A stretch of DNA of 64,000 nucleotides from contig CAIIXF020000008.1 of assembly GCA_903813345.2 (NCBI GenBank), forward strand, positions 13,436,822-13,500,821, written 5' to 3'. This document shows, piece after piece, positions 1 to 12,700 of the stretch. How positions within the stretch are numbered: the first letter of the stretch is position 1; every line of letters starts with the position of its first letter. Source of the stretch: Owenia fusiformis. Its lineage: Eukaryota > Annelida > Polychaeta > Sabellida > Oweniidae. The notes under the pieces are model-generated. The model had not been told where the DNA came from and did no database searches. It saw only the letters and a program-made list of their open reading frames with translations. The translations under genes and the position numbers were made by a program.

Positions 1-691
1 TTACTGCAATTCTCACAATTATAAATACAAATATGAATACAATTATGATGTGCCAAAGGTAAAGGATCAATAATAGTTCCAGAACACAGCTAGAAAATGA
101 AAACATTCGAGAGTACACCAGTTATACTTGAAAAAAAGTATACCATCATAAGGAAAACAAACTCCAACTATCCCAAACCATGATCTAACATGAAAAGAAT
201 GTCTTATTCCTCACTCCCCTACCAAGGTATTTGAATGTGAACCACATAAATGTTCAGTTACATATCTACAAATGTATATGTTATATTTGTATATCTACAA
301 ATGTGAAGCCTGTAAAATAGTCGTGAAATTGTCATATAAGAAAAACATGTTTAAGGAAATTCCAGAGTAAATTCTCTTTAAGATGTTATATGATACATTA
401 ATTATGTACCATAGAATAGTCATTGTTGTAGAAGATGCCTAGGTTGCCATTGTATTTTAACGCCCTGTTTATGACTTGTAGATCTCTCATCCAAGAACCA
501 TGAAAATTTTCTCATGTAAAATACTTAGATCAGTTTGCAGAGCAACAGCTTGAAAATGAAGGATCTAATGTGGATACGCATACTTACCAGATCAATCTTG
601 AGGTACCAGTCTCAAAAGTACTTAGTTTAGAGGGATAATCAAGGATAATGTGGATATGCATACTTACATGATCCATCTTGTGGTACAAGTC
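1..691 (-). other. YLPM1 3' untranslated / downstream region
   Basis: AT-rich sequence after the YLPM1 stop codon (692-694). I found no AATAAA or ATTAAA on the minus strand here, so the transcript may run beyond the window. It contains the direct duplication listed at 565-708 and no other gene. Confidence 0.5.
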
Positions 692-708
692 TCAAAAGTA
701 CTTAGTTC
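565..708. repeat. Direct duplication covering the YLPM1 stop codon
   Basis: Copy A (about 565-628) and copy B (about 645-708) are about 64 bp each, 80 bp apart, sharing TAATGTGGATA, GCATACTTAC and CTCAAAAGTACTTAG. Copy B contains the last codons and TGA of YLPM1; copy A lies in the 3' UTR and has lost the reading-frame context. Confidence 0.8.
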
Positions 709-3700
709 TATTCAGAGCTTTACTGGCATAGTTGTCATCCATCATGCGGTCCCAGTTGGTCTGACCAACAACAAAGCCCAAGTTGCGTTCTCGTTTCTGA
801 GCATGCTGTTCCTCTATATCAGCCCAGCGGACCTGCAATATAAACACATTTTTTGAATATAGAGGAAAACTAAGAAGACCCCTCCTAGTAAGGTTGAATG
901 TTTGACGCGAACAGAAGAAACAAATGTGTAAGATTATATGTGTGAAAATTATAAAGCAGTAACATAATGTTTATTGATATTGAATTAATATGGAAATGAC
1001 TTTGTTTACAATGGCACTTGAAATGATTCTAAAACATGAATCAAAAATTCCATCTGCACTCTCTGACTAATACCAATGAATTGTAGCTATAATACAGTAT
1101 TAATGGTAAAATTCAGTATTTCTGTACCATTTATATAATGACCTACGTATTTTGCTGTTTGTCCTTTTATAAAGCCATGTGCCCAACTGTATTCAACTAC
1201 ATGTACACTTACCCTTTTCTTTCCCGGTTGTGATTTCCTAGTGTTGTAGTCATCAGGTAACTGCAGGAAGTCCTCCATCCTCTGTGGCTGGTCCTTGTGT
1301 TCCTTCTTCTTTGTCACTCCGTCCAGCTTGTCTGCAAACACATAGCAATGGCACATGTATATTTATTGGCCAATAATGTCATTTCTATGGTAGCATCGCT
1401 TTATCAATAATACATTTTATACAATTTAAATATCAGATTGGTGGCTTTATGTCAAATACATTACTAGCAACAAGAAAAAAAATGTATATGCTGATCATTA
1501 GATCTAGACTGAAGCTGATCTGAGATAGAATAGTAGAATAGCAATAATGTCATCGTGTTATTTTCTTGCTCTTCTCCACGGCAATTATCATAGCATGAGA
1601 GCAAAGCAATGACCACTTGGTGCAAACATATATTGTGAATAACTGGAGCTCAGGTCATAATATAATATATAAATTGGCACTGACTGCATACAGTCATACA
1701 CACAAGACACAATTATAACAAAAATAAATGTAGAACAAAGTGCTGCAGGTTAGAAATTGAGAACGATACATAAATCATCACAATAAAATATATGTAGATA
1801 TAAAATTATGTAGCTAAACATACTTCTGTAGTACAGTTGTTTAGGTGTGTACTGTACATAATACATACTCCTACTCAGAGATATGAATTGTACACAACAT
1901 GTTCAATTTCATTTCCTTAACATCCACTTACCATGATATGGAAAAATTAACTGCAATGACATTGTTAAATATCAGCAACACTGTGATAAAATGGTTAATT
2001 TTCAGCAACACGGTACGGTAAGGTGAAAAATTTAAGCACCATGGTAAATGGGGAAAATGTAACACCATGATAAAAATTAATGTGAAATCGAGGTCACAGT
2101 TACACTAGATGGTAAGGCAATGACAGCCTGGGAGGCTAGTGATCTAATATAAGTGCGGCAAACCTTAGGATAAACCCATTTTTCATAAATATTTGTTTGA
2201 AAAAACCGATTAGGCATTTGTATAAAATATTCTCAGAAAAACAGTAGATCAGTGAGGTAACAAATTAAGCCATCATGAAAACTAGAAAACACCAATTCTC
2301 CGGAGTGGCAAGTCTCACCGAATAAAACATATTTTATCAAATCACTCGTGATTTTGAATTTAAGAACCATGATCTCCAAAACCTGTCGATTTTAAATTGA
2401 AGGCCATTTTCAAATATTTCAAATTCAGCATCCATATTGGAAATAGATCAGATCTAAATCAGAGGTAATAATCATGTAAGGCATTATGAGTTATCAAGGT
2501 TGTATTTTTGACAAAATAAGGAGGCCATTTTGAATTCAGAAGCCATTATGAAAATTCCTTCTTGACCAGATTCAAGACATACGTATGTCCCTATTGCATC
2601 AGAAGCTGACATTTTGAATTCAGTGGCCATACAAGAAAATCCTTCTCAGGTAGAAACCCTAATACCCATGAGGCATGAGTCTATAAAATTTGGATAACAG
2701 GTATTTGAGTTATCAGAAATTAAATATTCATTCTGAAAAGGGGGCCATTTTAGAAATAGCAGCCAACTAGAAAATTTTCCTTCTTGAGCAGTCTTATATG
2801 CTATAATTATGCCATAAGGCATCAGCATATAAAATCTGAACCAATTCAAAACAACTGGATTTGAAAAATATTTGTGTATGAAAAGCGCACCCGTTTTGAA
2901 TATTAGCCATGTTGAAAATTCCTCCTCAACCAGAGGTTCTATTCCATAATGACATTAGCCTATGAAACGTGGACCAAAAACAAAAACAGTTTAAGTAATT
3001 AAGTAATAAAACTACATGGCAAATGATGTCCATTTTGAATTTAGTGGCCATCTTGAAAATTTCTTCTTTAGCAGAGGTTATATGGTCCCTAAGGCACCAC
3101 CAAATAAAATTTGAATTGAAATCAACAGGAAATGAAAGATTCATATTGACTAAGAAAAATAGTGGCATTTTCAATCAATTGCAAAATTGGAAATTCATTC
3201 TTGAGCAGAGATTCTATGCCCATAAGGCACCAACTTATAAGTTTTGAACCGAATCTGTCAACCGGTATTTGAGTCACCAAGATGATTCATAGATGACTTG
3301 AACTTTGTTCAGTGGTAGAATTACCACTTGTTTGTTAAAACATGTACATGTATTTTTGAAATATTTAAACCGCTATCGATCGCTAAATAAGATATTTCAT
3401 TGCATCTGTGTTTCCACTTTGTCTCCTTTCACATCTTGTCAGTTAGGCTCCCAAATAATTTCGCTGTATCAATGTTTTATCTATTTTCCAAAAATGTCTA
3501 CCATCAATCGTTGTCATGCTATTGTTCAACAACTGTTGTGGTCAAGGCATTATTTCAGTTTCATCGGAATATCACTTGCTGTACACGACTTCTGTATTAT
3601 ACTTCAGTGTCCCACAATCATTTATGACTCGTTTGAATTCTGGTGAGTTGTAACTTCTGTTGTATGCACGTGGGCCAAATGATGCAGTAATAACAGCTAC

Positions 3701-6700
3701 ATCTATCACAAAACATATTCTTCTTAGGAATGGTATGAAACATCAATGCTGTCTTCTGTGTGTATCCAGTATCCATGTAATATCATCTACTAGTGTGTCG
3801 AAGAACGTTCCAAAGATTCAGATTTAATTATTCAGATGCTGATCATGTAAAAAAATATGTTTTGTTTTCAGGAGCTACTGACTCAGCATTCCCTCGCAGC
3901 AATATTATAGCAGATAGATGGCAGATGGTATATAACAGCAATGTCAAGGTGTAGCAAATGCTCAACCCAGCCATGGCTGCTATTTTTAGAAATGGCTGCA
4001 TATTAGCCAAATTATCATTTAACAGTGAAATATGTTTTAATGTATTCACATAATAAATATTAACAAAATCACTCCACTACTTTTCTAGTTATAGCATCAA
4101 CATTTTTTTTCAAAATCACCGCTCACTACCCAAATTACCATAAGAAAGTGTATTATGTTTCTAAGTAGTCACACATAAAATGAAAACAAAATCGCTCCGT
4201 AAATTTTTGAGTAATAGTAAAAACATATAATAATGTGTCATAAAGCAGTGTGCCATGCATATGAGTGTTCACATTTCAAATACAAATGAACAAAATCACT
4301 CCACTACTTTTCCAGTTACCGCAAAAATTGTAAAATTGCAGGTAATGGGAAGAATTTTTCAAGATGGGATATTAATAAAAAAAAATTTTATTTCTGGTGG
4401 GTCAAATAAACACATTTTGATGCTAAGTTGGGTCAAAATCTTATGTTGATGTTATAGTGGGTAAAAAATAACATTGATGTTATGGTAGGTCAAATAAATG
4501 GATGTTGATGTTACAGTAGGTCAAATAAAACACATATTTAGAAGATTGTGGATCTATCAAAAAAACACATTTGATTTTGATAAATATGATTATGTACAAG
4601 TGCTGAAGGGAAAGGACTTAAAATTGTTACAGCAATAAAAAAAATGATGATAGTCAAAAAAATTAAAATCGTAGGTCAAAAGACAATTTGATGGCACATT
4701 ACCGTGGTCTTCCACTCCCTGTCTTAGTGTTTGCCATTTGGTAATAAATACCTTCCACATTGTGTACTCACTTAGTATGTAGATGGATTTATTTCGAGAG
4801 GGGTACTAAAATTGAGGTCAAGAGGTCAAAAGGGCAAAGGTCAAAAGTATAACATCATGTTTATTTTGTTAATATTGCTATTCATACAACGGATGAAGAA
4901 GGAAAGGTAACATTCAAAAAATTTATATGTCATATGAAAAGTAAAGGGGCCAAAATTGGCTTTAAAGTACGAAGGACATCAAAACTGAGATGTACAATAT
5001 AAATATTCTTTGTATGAAGGTAAATTTATATTTTATTGGAGGTACATGTCTATAGTAATATTTTTAAAACACACAATGTCAATAAGATCATCAGATCAGA
5101 TCTAGTGAAAAAATTATCAAAATGACATTCACTTATCATTTACCAGAAATGTAAAACGATGAATACTACCTCATTTTATAATAATTATAAGACAAAATAT
5201 TGAAATTTGCAGACAGAGTCGGTTTTTACAAAATGTTTGGTGCATTAATGGCTTGCACGGCCTGTTCATAAGTTGGGAAACTTGGTTCACCAAACAAATT
5301 TGCAAAATATTTTGTATTTAACCTTACATATCTCCTTATACCTAATCTATTATACCAGAATGTAAAACAACAATTTCACAAGGGAATCTGTTTTATTTTG
5401 ATTTTATGTACAATACAAAGGTACTAGAGAGATTTCTTTCGTAAGTGAAAGTACAACTTATGTTTATGCATATACCTAATTGTTATAGGTTTAAGAAAAT
5501 TGAAATTTTGCATCTCGCAAAAAGACTTAGAAATAGAAGAGAATAGTATAGATATAATATAGTTTATCAATCAATTCTAATATTCTTTTCACAGAAAGTG
5601 AATAATATTCCTTGTCTATGCAGATTGAATAATAATATGACTTCATGCCAAGTATCACTTTGATTCCCTGCCGATAATTACGTCTAAATGAGATAAGGAT
5701 TTACCTTCTTATAAACAACATTTTATAAGCAATGGCTTATGAAGGGATAGGGCGTCACGACAGGTGACGAGGTATTACAAAATTGTGATAAGTTATAAAC
5801 ATAAGGGATTCATAACCGTATTATAAGTACATTATGAAATCTATTATCAAAGAAATTACTCTTTCAATACCTATAACTCTTTCTACACCCCATACACATT
5901 TTACTACAAGAACACAAATGTGTACAAAATGTCCCCACCAATGGGTGATCCTGTCAAATGGTTATCCTGAAAATGAGTAGACAAGACTTTTCCAACACAA
6001 TTTGAGGACAGAAATCCAAAATGGCCACCTTAAAATTTAGTCAGTTCTAGATTTTAATACTAAGAACCATCTCTGAAAATTTGAAATTGATCCGTCACAC
6101 AATTAACCAGAAAACATGTAAACAAGACTTTACAGACAAGATTTCAAGATGGAAAATCCAAAATGGCTGCCTTGACATTTACCCAGAATGTCAAAAAACT
6201 AATCTGTTTCTAGATTTTCATACTAAGAATCATCCCTGAAAACATGAAAATTGATCTAGCGAACGGTTCACCTGAAAACGGGTAGACAAGACTTTACAGA
6301 CAAGATTTTAGGACAGAAAATCCAAAATGGCTGCCTTAACCTTTATGCAGAATGCAACAAAACTAATCAGATGTAGATGTTCGTACTAAGAATCATCCCT
6401 GAAAATTTGAAATTGATCTACAGAATGGTTCACCTGGAAATGCGTAGACAAGACTTTACAGACAAGATTTTAGGACGGAAAATCCAAAATGGCTGCCTTG
6501 ACATTTACCCAGAATGCCAAAAAACTAATCAGTTCTAGATTTTCATACTAAGAATCATCCCTGAAAATTTGAAATTGATCTACCAAACGGTTAACCTGAA
6601 AACGCGTAGACAAGACTTTACAGACAAGATTTTAGGACAGAAAAACCAAAATGGCTGCCTTGACATTTACCCAGAATGCCAAAAAAACTAATGAGATCTA

Positions 6701-9700
6701 GATTCTCATACTAAGAATCATCCCTGAAAATTTGAAATTGATCCACCAAACGGTTCATCTGAAAACGCGCAGACAAGACTTCACAGACAAGATTTTAGGA
6801 CCGAAAAATCCAAAATGGCCGACAATAAAAAAGTTATTATGAGTTTTTGCTGATTTCTTTTTACAAAATTATCACATATAACTACTGTTAACATAGGCTT
6901 TTACATCAAAGTACATCTGAAATTAATTATAAAGCTACTAAATAGTTAAAGTATGAAAACTCAAAAACACCATTCAATATGATACAAAGTATTATCGTGC
7001 GCTAATTTTTCTTAAGACATTCAAAATGGCTGACATGACTGAGCTAACAGGTCCAAAACCTAATCAGATGTAGAATAAAGTGAGCTGAACAAGATGTTTA
7101 AGTTTTAAAAGCAACTGTGAAGTCGTTTTTCTTAAAGTTTGCAGACAAGGATTTTAGCATTTGACTTCAAAATGGCCGACAGGAAGTAGGTTTCGAGTTA
7201 AATTGTTTTCCTCCACATCTATATGCACTCATAAGTTATCCCTGAAAATTTGAAGGTGATATCTGAAGCGGTTTTGGAGAAAACTCCCGGACGGACGGAC
7301 AGACGGACGGACGGATGGACAGACGGACGGACAGACAGTCGGACGCGCCTAGGCTGACAATATGGCCCCACACTATGTGGTGGGGACATAAAAAGCACAT
7401 ATAGATTTGAACAAATAATATTGATATTACAGTACAATATATTATTTACATATCCATATGTTTAGAGCTCACATTATTCATAAGTTGTGGGGTTACTTTC
7501 AAAATATTTCCTCATGAACTGGATAACCTGGTGAAAAAAGTACACTCCCTTACACAGCAAGATAAAACTTACACGTGCAGGCTTTTGATACAAAAGGCAG
7601 AACATGTCTGTATTTGCATGTATGATTACATGGGATTTGAAGTGTAGCATCCCTGCTCTACTTGTTAATTTGATAATTATGAAATACCAAAATCAGCCAG
7701 ACACCGGAATCTGACTATGATAGGACAATGAAGATCGGAAATTATACCGGGTAAAAAATTCGACGCTGAGATTTGTCAATTTTGTTTGGCTTCATGAGCC
7801 ACAGTGTCTAAAGTTTTCAATCCAATCTGGAATGGATGAGAACAAGTCTTTCAGTAGTTGTTGAGTTGTCTTGAATTTTTGGATAACATCAATCAAGGTT
7901 TCTTCGTTCTTCTGTTTAAGCTTATAATTCTAAAACCATCAGTGACTTGAAATAGTAGCGAAGTGTCATCTTCTCTGATATCTATCGTCAGTGGTCGTGC
8001 AGTTGAACATGCTTAGCTAAGGACTGGCACCATAACCATAGCAAATGGTTGTGAGTTTGAGACCCATGAGCTCCTTGCATTTCTTCATTTCTTCGGAGTT
8101 ACCCATCTATATTCAGTCCCGTATAACTGCAGTTTCCTCTGATTTCTCAGTCCTCATAATCATTTAAATGTGATCGAATCGGGACTTTCACTAAGTAAAG
8201 CAAAAATGTGTTGAGCTTGATTTTGCACATTTGTATAGAGAGATACACCAGTCAGAAACATACTCTTGTTTGCGGCTTCTAAATTCATCTTCAACCTTTT
8301 GTCTATTTTGATATCCATTGGATTTACATATCATGGCATCCACGGCTTAAGTATCACTTTGGTCTACACACATGTAGACGCAACTGGTGAACACAACTAC
8401 GATCGTAATAAATTTTAATAAAAAAATTTATTTCAACAAGACAAACCCGCAAAAGACGTTGAAAACCCCATTATAGGATTTACCAACACATAGTTTTTAC
8501 AAGATTGGGTACAGGCCTTTAGAAATTGGTAAATGATAAGCTAGTTAGGGCAGCTATGTTACTATACAGCTATGATTCAGTTAAGAATGGTATGTCATTG
8601 GTACAGCACTACTTTTGGCAAATATTTAACATTTTTAAAATATATTAAGGTACTTACCAAGCTGAGCTTCTGAAGTGTCAAGCTCCCATTTGCTCTTCTT
8701 GTATCCCTATAGAGTGGTACACAGCAAAACATAATATTCTATACAGTTAAACCTAACAATAGTAAAATGCTCTTGGTGTGGAGGTTTGAAGTGACTTCTA
8801 GGTGCAGACAGAGTTCACTGTTAATGGCAAAATGTAGAAACAAAGCAAGTCAAATATAGGTACAGGGGTTTCACCAGATTTCTCATAACAGGCTAAATAA
8901 ATGAAAACAAGAGGCAAAATTAATGGACATCATAAATCTAACATGAAAAAGTTGAAGTCCCCAAAAACAACAGGCGATTTTGTGAAAACAACCGGTGAAA
9001 ATTGCCTGTTGCCTGCTGCTAATGAAACCCCTGAGATGTGTGTGAACCTTTGCATGTCCTTGTTAACCATCTGGGTTTTGATGCTGAAAATAGGGGATCA
9101 TTGCAATATTCTGCTCATTTCAGCATTCTTTTCACTGGCCTATAATAAAAAAAGATAAATAAATAATAATAAAATCATTCATGTTTGACTAGAGGGGTTT
9201 AATAAGGAACAGCATCACAATATTCTAATGTCATACAGGAATGGATAAGAAAGCAACAAAAACAAGATATGGTCAAATTAATCTAAGGAAAACATTAGGA
9301 AATACAAATACAGCATCTACAAGTAGAAATCAGAAAAAATTGTATCAATACACAGTACTTTACATGTAACAGTATCCAATCAAAAAGCACCAGTGCCAAC
9401 ATTTGAACATAAAAATCATGTTGAATGTAACAAAGGGAAAGTTATTACATGGGCAAACATCTGAAAAACACAAAAAGTACAACAATGTTCAGTGATCTAT
9501 CTAAAAAATAATATAGATATAGATATAGGTTCAAGGTATAAGGTTATTGTGATAATTTAAACTGAGTTAGTCTGGAAAGGAATGAGATGACCTCTTATAC
9601 ATCTGCCTCTGAAATGAATCTGTAAAAACCTGTCCAAGTGAACACCTCTCTCTCCCTTTAGTGAACACCCCTGACTGGCCTCTGTATAAATTACACTCAC

Positions 9701-12700
9701 TGTAGTGTATACACCAACCATATGTGTTCACTATAAACAGGTTTTACTGTATATCCAAAAATTGTTAACCATTTCGTAAAGAAAAAAGCATTATATCATT
9801 GTAATTGATAGATTATTCCACTGCCACTCCAGGACTAGGCACCTGCAATTGTAAGTAAACACTAATTTAAATTCATGCAGTGATGACAGATGGGATACAA
9901 TACAAAACCAGGAAACTTTGCACATCTTTATTGAACGATTTCAAATCATTGTCTTTGTTGTTGTTTTTTTGCAATGGAAGAAAGCAATATAAAATACAGA
10001 GAGAGTAGTCATTTGACATTTTAAGCCAACTTTTTTTATGAAATTTCTATTTGTATATATGGAATTTAGCAGTCATACATCCCTGATTATAGACCAGTAA
10101 ATCAATTGATCTAGTTACTGTGACATCATGTATTATAATTGTCATTATCAACTGTATATAATTATGATTGATAGATGATTCCACTGGCATTCCATAACAG
10201 GATACATTTACACCTACAATATTAAGAAAATACTAATTTTAATTCATGCAATGATGGCGGATGAGACACAATACAAAACCAAGAAATTTTACACATATTT
10301 ATTGATTGTTTTCAAGCTGTTGTTGTTGGCAAACTAATTCATTTTAGCAAAAGTTTTTTTGTAATTGAAAAAATAATAGGAATACAGGGAGGGTTGTTAA
10401 TTGACATTTTAGGCACATTCTTAAAATAGTACTAAAAGTGACAGTATTCATTAGTACATATATACAACTTGATCATTTTTTGGTTTTTAGTTTCACATTA
10501 TTGCCTTAATATTACCACTGCCATCTAATTTACTCATATAATTTTTTGGAGTTCCTTCTATAAAGATTTTGACATTTTCAGTTAAAATTGGGGATTTTGG
10601 TGTGGCAAAATGTTTATGTTTGTACCTGCCTTGAAGACAAGGAATGCACTTAAAGGTGGACTGTCTGTACTACAGTGATAGTGATGTACAGTGATGTACT
10701 ACAGTGTTGTATTTGTTACTGCACACTCGAAAGTTTAGTTATAGTCTATGTTGAAAATAATTTTTAGTATAACTACAATGGCTTTTATTTCCTAGACATG
10801 GAATACTACCCAAGCTTGAAATAGTTGTATTTCTCTAATATTTCTAATACTTTATCGCAGTAGTCATAATCCATCTTACCTCTTGGGTCCAAAGGAGACA
10901 ATTCTTCATTGATAAATAAATTCAACAAGTATATTTATGATGTAAATTCCGATGAGCAACATACAATAATTTCAAATATAATTCAAAACCCTTTAAGTGA
11001 TCTGACAATGTATGATATAAACGATCGAGAAAATGTTGTGTGGTTCAAATATATACTTTGCCAGGATTTGAACCAGCTCCGCCTGAGTAAAAGTATTTTG
11101 TTGCATACCTCTAGGCCAATAGTAATTTTTTCAAAAATATAATCAATTTTAGAAAAAAAGTTATATAACCACACTACCACGCGGTCCTAACTTTGACTGT
11201 TAATTTGAATTTTTGACCTACCAGGTGCTTGAAAATCAGGGATTGCGAGTCTCATACTGCACCGTTTTTCTTCAAACTTATACCATTAAAAGCAAAACAA
11301 AATTGCCTTTCTGTTGGTGCATTACTTTATTGTAAAGAGTCCCTTGTTCTAGCAGCATTTTGGTCCCCAGCTGTTAGAAGGCCTTCTTACAGCTGGGAAC
11401 CAAAATGCCGCTGGAAGTGGGGACTCTGTTTAAGAGAATAATGTACCAACAGAAAGGGATTTTTGTTATGCTTTGAATGGAACAAGTTTGAATAAAAACG
11501 GTGCAGTATGAGACTCGTAATCCTTGATTTTCAAACATCCGGTAGGTCAAAAATTCAAATTAACGGTCAAAGTTAGGACGTGTGACTACAATTATTAGAC
11601 AAGGCATTAACATGACAAAATGTCACCACCTAAAACAATTTGGTCAATTTAAAGCAAGTTGGAAAATACCTTTTGACCTTGAGAAGGTCATTCAAGGTCA
11701 AAGGTCAAATCTAAAGTCAGATTTGAACTTCTGAGAACTTGTAAAGTCAAATTTGAACTTTTGAAAAGATGTAGATGATTTTGAAAAAAAAATTTGGTCA
11801 ATTTGAAGCAAGTTGAAAACAGACCTTTTTGACCTTTTTTGACCTTGAGAAGGTCATTAAAGGTCAAATGTCAAATCTAAAGTCAGATTTGAATTTCTGA
11901 GAACATGAAAAAAATTAGTCAATTTGAAGCAAGTTGAAAAAGACCTTTTGACCTTTTTTGACCTTGAGAAGGTCATTGAAGGTCAAATGTCAAATCTAAA
12001 GTCATATTTGAATTTCTGAGAACATGTAGATGATTCTGAAAAAAAAATTTAGTCAATTTGAAGCAAGATGAAAAAATACCTTTTTGACCCTTTTTGACAT
12101 TGAGAAGGTCATTGAAGGTCAAATGTCAAATTTAAAGTCAGATTTGAATTTCTGAGAACATGTAGATGATTTTGAAAAAAGAATTTAGTCAATTTGAAGC
12201 AAGTTGAAAAAAGACCTTTTTGACCTTTTTTGACTTTGAGAAGGTCATTGAAGGTCAAATGTCAATTTTAAAGTCAGATTTGAATTTCTGAGAACATGTA
12301 GATGATTTTGAAAAAAAAAATTAGTCAATTTGAAGCAAGTTGAAAAAAGACCTTTTTGACCTTTTTTGACTTTGAGAAGGTCATTGAAGGTCAAATGTCA
12401 AATCTTAAGTCAAATCTAAAGTCAGATTTGAATTTCTGAGAACACGTAGATGATTTTGAAAAAAAAATTTAGTCAATTTGAAGCAAGTTGAAAACAGACC
12501 TTTTTGACCTTTTTTGACCTTTAGAAGGTCATTGAAGGTCAAATGTCAAATCTAAAGTCAAATCTAAAGTCAGATTTGAATTTCTGAGAACATGTAGATG
12601 ATTTTGAAAAAAAATTTAGTCAATGTGAAGCAAGTTGAAAAAAGACCTTTTTGACCTTGAGAAGGTCATTGAAGGTCAAATGTCAAATCTAAAGTCAGAT

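Noticed and set aside
3305-3646. Plus-strand open frame of about 113 codons
   Set aside because: A second overlapping frame is equally open, no domain or splice context is visible, and it abuts a diverged repeat tract in an AT-rich intron.
7985-8080. Possible tRNA-derived SINE head
   Set aside because: A B-box-like GAGTTTGAGACCC is present but the A box is poor and no second copy was found in the window.
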